Assembly (NCBI GenBank): GCA_002304315.1
Contig: NEUO01000002.1
Location: 1-60,059, forward strand
Length of the DNA: 60,059 bases
DNA from: Verrucomicrobiia bacterium Tous-C4TDCM
Lineage (GTDB): Bacteria; Verrucomicrobiota; Verrucomicrobiia; Verrucomicrobiales; Akkermansiaceae
Direction of reading: 5' to 3'
Shown here: positions 45,392 to 53,959 of the stretch, in pieces
Layout of the letters: each line of letters opens with the position of its first letter
Position numbering within the stretch: the stretch's first letter is position 1
Program-made: the position numbers and the translations under genes
The notes under the pieces: generated by a model
Databases searched by the model: none
What the model saw: only the letters and a program-made list of their open reading frames with translations
Told to the model about the DNA's origin: nothing

Positions 45392-46111
45392 ATGCTCCGC
45401 ACCCCGCTTGCCCTGCTCCTCGGTCTCACCTTCGCGATTTCGGCTCAGGAAACCCGGAAGATATCGCTCAGGACCCTATGCTTTGCCCACACCGACGGGG
45501 TCGTGAAAGTCTTCGTGGCAGGCAGCGAACCGGGCACCAGCACCGAGGTTCCGCTCTTTACCGAGACGTTTTCCCGGCCCGTGGAGGTCGTCGCCATCGA
45601 CGGGAAATTGACCTTCGCCATCTCGGCGCCAACCGCCGGACAAGCCAAGGAACCCACCCCCGCCCTGCCTGCGGTAAAGCTTCCCTATGGGTCCAAGATA
45701 CTCTGTCTCTTTCTGCCGAATGCGGGAAAAAAGGGTCAGCCCTATCAAGTGGTCGCCGTGGCGGACGATCTCGCTTCCTTTCCCTTGGGTAGCGTCAAAC
45801 TGATGAATCTCACTCCCGCGGTCCTTCGCTTCGATCTCGGGGAACATGCCGGACCGAAAGGGGTAACCGTCGAGCCGGGGAAAACCGGCATGCTCGCATC
45901 TATCCGCAAGGTGAATCATCTGAATCAGTACGATGCCAAAGGCCTCTATCAGATGAAGCCTGGCGAATTCGTCCAGTTTTACAACTCCCGTTGGCGCTCC
46001 GTGGCTGCCAAGCGGGATATCGCCATCGCCTACCTGGATCCGCAATCGAAGCAACCGATGGCGAATCTCTACGAAGACGCTCCCGCGTTCGAGATCCCCA
46101 AGCAGCCCTGA
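45392..46111 (+). CDS. Secreted protein of unknown family, copy B1
   Basis: Signal peptide; ISLRTLCFAHTDGVVKVFVAGSEPG...; paralog of 49862-50572. Confidence 0.8.
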   Translation: MLRTPLALLLGLTFAISAQETRKISLRTLCFAHTDGVVKVFVAGSEPGTSTEVPLFTETFSRPVEVVAIDGKLTFAISAPTAGQAKEPTPALPAVKLPYGSKILCLFLPNAGKKGQPYQVVAVADDLASFPLGSVKLMNLTPAVLRFDLGEHAGPKGVTVEPGKTGMLASIRKVNHLNQYDAKGLYQMKPGEFVQFYNSRWRSVAAKRDIAIAYLDPQSKQPMANLYEDAPAFEIPKQP

Positions 46112-46345
46112 GGCTGGCGCGGTTTCGGCGAGCCTCTCCAATCTCCTCCGGGGGCTTGTCCGGCATTTTCGGTGCCCATCGGGGGTGACGGCTACCACCG
46201 TGGGTGCTTGACACCGAACACGGCAAGAGTCATCACCGCCCTTCAAATATATTTGGATATTCCGAAAGCCCCCGAGTCGACGCCAGATTCAATGTATTTA
46301 CAATTGAGTTTAGAACGGTAGATTTTCCCAATCCAAGCACGCTCG

Positions 46346-49300
46346 ATGAACCCAATCCGTCCCAAGAACGCCCGGCGAACTTCTTCCTTCCGAATCCACT
46401 CCAGCTCCCGCGGGTTCGCCCTGGTCATCTCCCTCACGCTGATGGTTCTGCTGACCGTGGTCGCCGTCGGACTGCTCACTCTTTCTTCGATTTCCCTCCG
46501 CTCGTCGAGTCAGGGCGAAGCGATGCAGATGGCCCGCAGCAATGCCCGGATGGCTCTCAGCCTCGCGATCGGCCAGCTCCAGAAATCAGTCGGCCCCGAC
46601 CAGCGGATCACCGCTCCGGCCAATCTCCTCAGCCCTCAAGCTCATCCCGGGCTGACCGGCGCTTGGGAATCAGCCAAGCTGTCGCCCGATGGAGACCCCG
46701 GTTTGCAAGCAGCCAAAAAGGGCAGCCGACAAAACGACGCAGCCAACGGGGAGTTCATCGGTTGGTTGGCCTCGCAGTCATGGGGTGCATCGACGCAGGC
46801 ACCTGCCACACCTCCCACCCCGGCGGCCGGGGGGCGGACCGCCACGCTTCTTAATCCGCTTTCCGCAGCCAGCAGTGGCACGCCGCTGGAGATGGACATT
46901 CTCCCGGTGAGCGACACCGGCGGCATCGCTTGGACCAGCATCGATGAGAGCGTGAAGGCGCGCTTCGACCTTCCTGTCGATAACTCCGGTTTGACCGCAG
47001 AGGCTCGCAAGGCCCGTCTCCGTGCCCCGGCCCGCAGCGCACCCGAAGTCATCGAAGGGCTGGGTGATTTCGAACTGGACCAGGAAACAGCCGCCAAAAT
47101 GGCAAGCTACCGCCAAGGCGAGTTCGTTGGTGGCGACAAGCAGGCTTTTCTTGCCCAGCACGATGCCCTCACGCCGTGGTCGCTCAGCCTGCCGGTCAAC
47201 GTCGCCGACGGGGGACTGAAAGCCGACCTGACTCGCGCTTTCGAGTCCGCCGCCCTCCCACCGGAACTCGCGGGCCGGTATCTCTACTCGGGATTGAAAA
47301 CCCCGCTAACCCCCGCCGATCCGCTCTTTTCCAACCTCGGGGCTTACTACCAGCTCTACGCATCCAGCGCTGGGGGGACCCGCCCGCTGACCTCCGCAGT
47401 GCCGAAGAACTATCGTCCGACCGTCTATGACGCCCGGACCAGCGCCAGCGTGCCGAGCCTGGCCTCGCTGGACGGAAACGTCGTCGCACCGGTCGTCACC
47501 AAGGTTCAGGTGGCATTCTCCCTCGTCTCGCGGGAAGCGCACGGCCAATGGCGGCAGACGATCCCCGACAGGACCAGCGATCCCCTCCGGACCTTCATGG
47601 TCTACCTGATCTACACCCCGGTGGTCACCCTCTACAATCCCTACAACGCGCCCATCAATGTCAACGCCCTCAAGGTGACATTCAAGCACCTCCCGCTCGC
47701 CTTCCAATTCTTCCGCAACGGCGTCGCTCAAAACACGTCGCCCGCGCTGCTCAGCCAGTTTCACATTTCCTCGGAGAACCGGACCGATTGGGAAGACCAG
47801 TTCACCTCCACCCTTAGCAATACCGCCGGCTCGTCTTCGGCCAACCTGCTGCTGCAACCCGGCGAAGCCAAAGTCTTCGGGGTCAATCATCCCAGGGGAA
47901 CCACTTGGAGCGGCATGACCAACTACCTTTGGCAAAACGACCTCGCTAGCAGCAAGACCCTCAATCTCTTCGCCGGTCCCGGCTGGAACTTCCGCAGCGG
48001 ATTCATCGTCGACTGGCTCCGCCCCGCCGGCTCCGGCCGCACCTCGGACAACGGCACCCTCGGCGTCTTCGGAGCCAGGGGTGACGACCGCATCAACGTC
48101 GCCTGCTCGCCCAAGATGCCCGGCGGTTCCAATGGCCAGTTCTCGGTCGACATCTCGGCGAGTATCGGCAACCGCGACACCCCGCTCGGGAGCTACCTTT
48201 ACCGCTACGGCGACGAGAAGCGCCTGGTCGAAGCGATGCAAAGCGGCACCAGCCCGTCCTACGGCAAGATTACATTCCCGTTCCGGCGGGAGAAGGACTG
48301 GAATCTCAACGAAATTTACCAGCCGAACTCCGACAGCACCCCGATCGAGAACTGGACCGGTCCGAAGCAGTTCGCCATTTTCACCCTCGCCGACCGCACC
48401 GCCCAGGACTCGCTTTACCCAAGCAAGCCGGTCGCCCATTCCTCCTTCGCCCACCAGGTCCTGAAAATGGACATCTCCAGCATCCACCCCGCCCAGATGC
48501 CGATGGAAATGTCCTTCCTGCCGATCCGCACTGAAGGCGCCAACACCGTCGGTTCGATCGAGGCGGACCCGCTCGACCGGGTTTACCATTTCTCCGGCAG
48601 CCGCCTCGCGACCGGCCTGCTGAACTACCCCAGCATCCAGGTCCCCGCAGCGCCGCTGGTGAATATCGGGAGCTTCCGCCACGCGAATCTTGCCAGCAGT
48701 GGCCACTTCCCGCTGAATACCCACTCGGTCGGCGAATCCCGGGCCAATCCGCTCCTGCCCGCTGAAAAGGCCCGCCTCGCGACCAGCGCCCACGGCTACG
48801 CTCTGAGCGACCACTCCTGGCTCGCCAACAACAGCCTTTGGGACGGCTACTACTTTTCCTCGCTGCGCACCGCCGATGAGGCAAAAGTCTTTTACACCAG
48901 CGGCAGCACTCCCCTCAATCCGCGCCTCACCCCACGCTCGCCGGGAGGGACAGCACCCGAAAAAGCGGCCACTCTCGCGGTTTCGGAAAGCGCCTGGACT
49001 TCCAATGCCGCCTCCCAGTGGATCAAGGGCAGCTTCAACGTGAACTCCACCTCGGTCGCCGCATGGAAAGCCATGCTCGCCTCGCTGGGCGACGCATCGA
49101 TCCCGGTGCTCGACCCCACCAGCTCGAAGGAAAGCGAAGTCGATCCGACCGGCTACCCCATGCCGCGCAACCTCCGCGGCCTCGCAGGCCGGGTCTCCGG
49201 TGGCGACACCAATCAAAATCGCTGGGCCGGATTTCGCGACATCGAGGAAAAGCAGCTCCAAACCCTCGCCGAGGAAATCGTCGAGCAGGTCCGACTGCGC

Positions 49301-49828
49301 GGACCCTTCGGTTCCATGTCGGAATTCGTCAACCGTCGCCTGACCTCTGAGAGCGACAAGGCTTCCGGTGCCGGCACCCTCGAGATGGCCATCCGCGAGA
49401 CCGACATCAACTCAAACTCCCGGAGCGCGAATCCCCGCATGGTGACCGCCGCCGATACCGCCAACTTCGGATATGCCAACGTCACCGCGGCGCTCGGCGA
49501 CACCGAAGAAGGTGCGAATTCCTTCCTCAGCCAAGGCGACCTGCTGGAGGCCTTGGGCGCTTCCCTGACCGTGCGCTCCGACACTTTCGTCGTCCGTGCC
49601 TATGGCGACACCAAGGATGGCAAGGGAAACATCATCGCCAAGGCTGTGTGCGAAGCAGTTGTCCAGCGCGTGCCCCCCTTCGTCGATTCCACCGACGCGC
49701 CGGAAAAGGTCCAAGCGGCTCTCGGCGACGACGCCCGCACGATCGGCTCGCTGACCGAACTGAACCGCCGCTTCGGTCGCCGCTTCGAGGTCGTCAGCAT
49801 GCGCTGGCTCTCCCCGGAAGAGATTTGA
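46346..49828 (+). CDS. Prepilin-like giant surface protein (Verru_Chthon cassette A-like), intact copy A2, 1160 aa
   Basis: SRGFALVISLTLMVLLTVVAVGLLTLSSISLRSSSQGEAMQMARSNARMALSLAIGQLQK (PilX/GspK-like N-terminus); C-terminus RRFGRRFEVVSMRWLSPEEI. Confidence 0.88.
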   Translation: MNPIRPKNARRTSSFRIHSSSRGFALVISLTLMVLLTVVAVGLLTLSSISLRSSSQGEAMQMARSNARMALSLAIGQLQKSVGPDQRITAPANLLSPQAHPGLTGAWESAKLSPDGDPGLQAAKKGSRQNDAANGEFIGWLASQSWGASTQAPATPPTPAAGGRTATLLNPLSAASSGTPLEMDILPVSDTGGIAWTSIDESVKARFDLPVDNSGLTAEARKARLRAPARSAPEVIEGLGDFELDQETAAKMASYRQGEFVGGDKQAFLAQHDALTPWSLSLPVNVADGGLKADLTRAFESAALPPELAGRYLYSGLKTPLTPADPLFSNLGAYYQLYASSAGGTRPLTSAVPKNYRPTVYDARTSASVPSLASLDGNVVAPVVTKVQVAFSLVSREAHGQWRQTIPDRTSDPLRTFMVYLIYTPVVTLYNPYNAPINVNALKVTFKHLPLAFQFFRNGVAQNTSPALLSQFHISSENRTDWEDQFTSTLSNTAGSSSANLLLQPGEAKVFGVNHPRGTTWSGMTNYLWQNDLASSKTLNLFAGPGWNFRSGFIVDWLRPAGSGRTSDNGTLGVFGARGDDRINVACSPKMPGGSNGQFSVDISASIGNRDTPLGSYLYRYGDEKRLVEAMQSGTSPSYGKITFPFRREKDWNLNEIYQPNSDSTPIENWTGPKQFAIFTLADRTAQDSLYPSKPVAHSSFAHQVLKMDISSIHPAQMPMEMSFLPIRTEGANTVGSIEADPLDRVYHFSGSRLATGLLNYPSIQVPAAPLVNIGSFRHANLASSGHFPLNTHSVGESRANPLLPAEKARLATSAHGYALSDHSWLANNSLWDGYYFSSLRTADEAKVFYTSGSTPLNPRLTPRSPGGTAPEKAATLAVSESAWTSNAASQWIKGSFNVNSTSVAAWKAMLASLGDASIPVLDPTSSKESEVDPTGYPMPRNLRGLAGRVSGGDTNQNRWAGFRDIEEKQLQTLAEEIVEQVRLRGPFGSMSEFVNRRLTSESDKASGAGTLEMAIRETDINSNSRSANPRMVTAADTANFGYANVTAALGDTEEGANSFLSQGDLLEALGASLTVRSDTFVVRAYGDTKDGKGNIIAKAVCEAVVQRVPPFVDSTDAPEKVQAALGDDARTIGSLTELNRRFGRRFEVVSMRWLSPEEI

Positions 49829-49861
49829 CAAGCGCCGCCCGCCCGAAACTTTCTTCTGCCG

Positions 49862-50572
49862 ATGAAGTGCTTCCGATTCCTCGCCGTGGCCTGCGCCGCA
49901 CTCGCCACGCTTGTACCATCCCTCAGCGCTCAGGACGCCCGCAAGGTCAAGCTGCGGACACTCTGCTTCGAACACGTCGGCGAGATCCGGAAGGTCCTGC
50001 TCGTCGGGTCGGATGACAAGACCGTCGAAGTCGACCTCTTCACCAGCGGCTTTTCCGACGAGATCGAGGCCACTGTCAGCGGACCCGATCTTCGCTTCGC
50101 CGTCGCCACCACCGACGCGTCCGGTAAAGTCACCCTCAAGACCGTGGCAAGCGGCAAGGCGGCTGCCGGCACCCGCCAGCTCGCGGTCTTTCTCCCCGGC
50201 ACGAAAGAGGGCACGCCCTACCGACTGATAGTCATCGATGACTCCGAAGAAAAGTTCCCCCTCGGCACCACCCTCGCCTTCAACTTCGCGTCCGTGCCGG
50301 TCCGCTTCGCAATCGGGGAATACTCCAGCGACCTCAAGCCCGGCGGTCAGGCGCTCATCCCCCAGGCCAGGAAAGTCAACGAGATGAACCAGTGCAACGT
50401 GGTCATTTCCTTCGCCGACAAGACCGACAAATGGGTCCCGGTCAACAATACCCGGTGGCTCTCCCTGCCCCAGGAGCGCGCGCTTGCAATCGCTTTTATC
50501 CACCCCGTCACCAAGCAACCGACCGTCAACAGCTACCGGGAAACCCCGCCGTGGAAGCTCCCCAAGCTCTGA
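49862..50572 (+). CDS. Secreted protein of unknown family, copy B2
   Basis: Signal peptide ending LSAQDA; VKLRTLCFEHVGEIRKVLLVGSDD...; paralog of B1. Confidence 0.82.
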   Translation: MKCFRFLAVACAALATLVPSLSAQDARKVKLRTLCFEHVGEIRKVLLVGSDDKTVEVDLFTSGFSDEIEATVSGPDLRFAVATTDASGKVTLKTVASGKAAAGTRQLAVFLPGTKEGTPYRLIVIDDSEEKFPLGTTLAFNFASVPVRFAIGEYSSDLKPGGQALIPQARKVNEMNQCNVVISFADKTDKWVPVNNTRWLSLPQERALAIAFIHPVTKQPTVNSYRETPPWKLPKL

Positions 50573-50635
50573 ATCCCGGCACAAATCCGGAAATTTAATG
50601 CTACCGGATCTGGCCGGCCGGGTTTAGTTGACCAT

Positions 50636-52201
50636 ATGAAACCACGCGGATCATCCGTCATCCTTCTTCTCGCCGTGCTCGGCGGTGGAATCGCCGGGTG
50701 GCTTTTGACTCGCACGACGATCCCGGAGGAGGCCCCGCCCGTGGCGGTGAAAACACCGGAAGCACCGCGCCTCTCCGATCCCGCCCCGAAAACCAGCAAG
50801 CTCGGCAAACGGGAGCGCAGCATGGTCCGCGACGGCGAAGCGGCCGAAGCCGGGGCCCTGCAGAACCAGCGCTCGCTGAGGTTCTCCGATCGCGATGCCT
50901 ACGACCGGTTTCTCGCCGCCGCCAAGGGCAAGGGCATCGCCATCCTCGGATCCATCGACCGCCTCAACGCCCTTCACGTCGGCTTCCTATCGCTCGATGA
51001 ATTGAACGCCCTGCTCGATGGCAGCGAAGAGGCCGGCTTCATCTTCCCCGTCTCCCTCCCGACCCCGAAGACCGAAGGCGTCCAGGAAGGTGCCGTCGGC
51101 TTTGGCGAAAGCCTGCTCTCCTGGCTCGGCATCACCAGCGACAATTCGAGCTACGGCAAGGGCTTCAAAATCGCCATCCTCGACACCGGCTCGACCCTCG
51201 ACGGTGCCCGCAACCAGTTCCTGGTCGCTGCTCCCGCTGACCCTGCCAATTGGAACGGGCACGGCACCGCGGTGGCGGATCTCATCCTCCAGATAGCCCC
51301 CTCCGCCGACCTCTACTCCTGGCGGGTCGCGAACGACGAAGGCCAGTCGAACAGCTTCCTCCTCGCCCAGGGCATCCTCGCCGCGGTCGATGCCGGCGTC
51401 GATGTGATCAACATCTCGATGGGCTCCTACGGCAATTCGCCGATTCTCCGAGACGCCGTGGAAACCGCCCTCGCAGCCAAGGTCATGATCTATGCATCCG
51501 GCGGTAACGAAGGCTACGAGCAACTCGCCTACCCCGCGGCTTATGAAGGCGTTGTCGGTGTCGGGGCGGTGGATGCCAATGGAAGCTATCTCAATTTCTC
51601 CAATACGGGCAACGTCACCATGACCGCGCCCGGTCTCGACCTCGTCACCGCTTGGACCGGTGGCGAAAGCGTCTATTTTACCGGCACCTCGGCCAGCTCC
51701 CCGATCGGCGTCGGCGTGCTGGCGGCCGCGGCGTCCCAAGGCGGCAACCGTATCAGCACCCGGCAGGCCTACGATCTGGTCACCGGAAACCTCAACGAGG
51801 CCGGCGCGCCGGGTCTCGACAGCTACTACGGCATCGGCATGGTCGACCTGGGCAGGGTCCTGCAATCCGGCCAATCCGGCATCACCGACGCGGCCATCGC
51901 CTCGAACTTTGTCAGCACCGGCAATGGCGGAAATCCCCAGCTACAGGTGACCGTCCAGAACCGGGGCACCACCACCCTGGTCAATACCCCGGTGGAAGTC
52001 ACCACCCCGGCGGGAACCACTTCCCTCAACATCACCACGCTCCAGGCCGGCGATATCGCGACTTTCAACCTGCCCTTGTCCTACACTGGCGGAAGCGCCG
52101 TCATCCAGTCAAAGGTGCAGGTTTCGGGTGGCATCAATGACCTGAAGCCTTCCAATAACCGGCGGACCGATGTTTATACCCCGCCCGCGACCACTGATTG
52201 A
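50636..52201 (+). CDS. S8 family (subtilisin-like) serine protease with CARDB-like C-terminus
   Basis: Catalytic motifs IAILDTGST, WNGHGTAVADL, GTSASSPIGVGVLAAA; C-terminal VQNRGTTTLVNTPVEVTTPAGTTS. Confidence 0.92.
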   Translation: MKPRGSSVILLLAVLGGGIAGWLLTRTTIPEEAPPVAVKTPEAPRLSDPAPKTSKLGKRERSMVRDGEAAEAGALQNQRSLRFSDRDAYDRFLAAAKGKGIAILGSIDRLNALHVGFLSLDELNALLDGSEEAGFIFPVSLPTPKTEGVQEGAVGFGESLLSWLGITSDNSSYGKGFKIAILDTGSTLDGARNQFLVAAPADPANWNGHGTAVADLILQIAPSADLYSWRVANDEGQSNSFLLAQGILAAVDAGVDVINISMGSYGNSPILRDAVETALAAKVMIYASGGNEGYEQLAYPAAYEGVVGVGAVDANGSYLNFSNTGNVTMTAPGLDLVTAWTGGESVYFTGTSASSPIGVGVLAAAASQGGNRISTRQAYDLVTGNLNEAGAPGLDSYYGIGMVDLGRVLQSGQSGITDAAIASNFVSTGNGGNPQLQVTVQNRGTTTLVNTPVEVTTPAGTTSLNITTLQAGDIATFNLPLSYTGGSAVIQSKVQVSGGINDLKPSNNRRTDVYTPPATTD

Positions 52202-52967
52202 AGCGCTGCTGATCGCCGCGATGCTGGGCACTTCCCAGGCGGCGGACATGCGGGTCGCCCCGAATGCCGGCGCGCTACCGGTCAACCAGTTGAGCATTTC
52301 CGGGAACGCCTGCGGTCCCGCTGCCCTGCTCGCCTCGTTCCGTTGCGGCAACGAAGCCTGGCAACGGGCAAGCACCGCGCTGGCCGGCACGACCGATCGC
52401 GAGCAACTCCGCCACTGGATCCGCCACCACGGCGCACGTCCCTCCACCACCTTGAAAGGACGACTCCGCTGGTCCGCCAATGGCATCAACGTCGAAGATC
52501 TGGTTGCGGCGGCCAATGAGATGAACCGGCCGCTGTTTCTCCCGCCGCTCCTCCACGACGATCTGTTCCTCCGCTCCGGGGAGAAGCCCGAGGCTCTGCT
52601 CCGCCGGACCCGCGAGCGCTTCGACCGATCTCTCGACAAGGGCATCCCGCCGATCCTCAGTCTCCGCCGCTTCGTCCTCCGCAAAGGCGTTTGGACCGCG
52701 GTCCAAGGCCACTTCGTCACCGTCACCGCGGCACCTCGCAAGCTGGCTCGCGGCGAGTCCGCGTTCACGTTCCATTATCTTGATCCCTGGGGCGGAAAGC
52801 GCTGCGAAGGAACCCTAGGCCTGCCCCGGCAAGCGATCCTCGCCCCAGCCGGGCAGACTCCTCCCTGCCTCGAAGCCATCGTCCCCGCCGCGCTCATCGG
52901 TAGCAACACGGTCCGCCGCGGCGAGATCACCGCCGTGGTGCCAGCCGACGTGATCGGCCGCTGGTGA
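52170..52967 (+). CDS. C39-like cysteine peptidase-fold secreted protein
   Basis: Signal peptide; SGNACGPAALLASFRCG (Cys); VQGHFVTVTAA (His); FHYLDPWGGKR (Asp). Overlaps the S8 gene 3' end. Confidence 0.65.
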   Translation: MFIPRPRPLIEALLIAAMLGTSQAADMRVAPNAGALPVNQLSISGNACGPAALLASFRCGNEAWQRASTALAGTTDREQLRHWIRHHGARPSTTLKGRLRWSANGINVEDLVAAANEMNRPLFLPPLLHDDLFLRSGEKPEALLRRTRERFDRSLDKGIPPILSLRRFVLRKGVWTAVQGHFVTVTAAPRKLARGESAFTFHYLDPWGGKRCEGTLGLPRQAILAPAGQTPPCLEAIVPAALIGSNTVRRGEITAVVPADVIGRW

Positions 52968-52982
52968 TCGGCGGCGCGTTTC

Positions 52983-53915
52983 TCAATAGTTCTTGAAGCG
53001 ACCTTTCGGCCACCACCAGGCCTGCCACATCGCACGTCGCACCGCGGACCGTGAGACCTTGACCTTCGGTCCCATCGCCATGTCCAGCTTCAGCAAGTCG
53101 ATCGTGTCCTTTCCGATCAAGGCGGGCAGCACCGATGCGGCCCGCAGCCGGCGCATCTTCAGCCGTGAGGAATAGCGGAGTCCCGATTCCAACCAAACAC
53201 CGGCATGCTTCAGCCAGACCGCGCGAGACTCCAATAGCGCCGCCGGATCGAGCGGATCCGCCACCGGCAGATAGCAACGGCCCTGTTCCAGGTCCTCCGG
53301 CATGTCCCGCAGGATGTTCAGCAATTGCAGCCCCATCCCGTAGCGCACCCCGAGCGCGTCGAGGTCGTCCGGAGCGGAATCCGAAAAGCGTTCCCCCAGC
53401 GTCAGCAGCCCGATCCGCGTCCAAAAACCGCCCACGCAGCCTGCCACCCTGTAGCAGTAGTCTTCCAGCTCCTCCTCGTTCTTCAAAGCCCGAGGCTTCG
53501 CCTTTCCCGCTTCGTCGAAGCGGACCAGGTCCAGACGCTGGCCGCTGATGATGGTCTCGACGGTCCTGCGCACCGCGTCCGACTGCATCTCCTCCAGCAA
53601 AGCCAGTTCCGCGAAACAATCGTCCAGCCGTTCTAACAGCACCCTCTCGCCCTCGTGGCTCTGGCACCGGATAAAGGACTGCAACCCGTTGCGCCGCCAT
53701 CCCGACCCCTTGCCCTTGAGCTCGTCCGCAAAGCCGTCAAGCAGCTCCAGCCGGTCATCCACCGGCACCCCCGCGGTATCCGCCAGCGTGTCGCTGGCCC
53801 GGGCCAAAAGGTATCCCGTCCCGGTCGCGGGCCGCATCGGCTTGGGCAGCATCCTCAAGCTCACGTAAAACGAGCGGGAGACGCTGCGGAGCACTTGCCG
53901 GTCGATTCTTTCCAC
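52983..53915 (-). CDS. Squalene/phytoene synthase family protein
   Basis: SRSFYVSLRMLPKPMRPATGTGYLLARASDTLADT; LLNILRDMPEDLEQGRCYLP. Confidence 0.93.
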   Translation of the reverse strand: MERIDRQVLRSVSRSFYVSLRMLPKPMRPATGTGYLLARASDTLADTAGVPVDDRLELLDGFADELKGKGSGWRRNGLQSFIRCQSHEGERVLLERLDDCFAELALLEEMQSDAVRRTVETIISGQRLDLVRFDEAGKAKPRALKNEEELEDYCYRVAGCVGGFWTRIGLLTLGERFSDSAPDDLDALGVRYGMGLQLLNILRDMPEDLEQGRCYLPVADPLDPAALLESRAVWLKHAGVWLESGLRYSSRLKMRRLRAASVLPALIGKDTIDLLKLDMAMGPKVKVSRSAVRRAMWQAWWWPKGRFKNY

Positions 53916-53959
53916 CCGAGGGAGAGAGCCTCAGCCGACGCGCCCCATCAAGCTTCAAG

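Noticed and set aside
47306-49261. 651-aa minus-strand ORF antisense to A2
   Set aside because: Shadow ORF with low-information Gly/Val/Asp/Arg composition.
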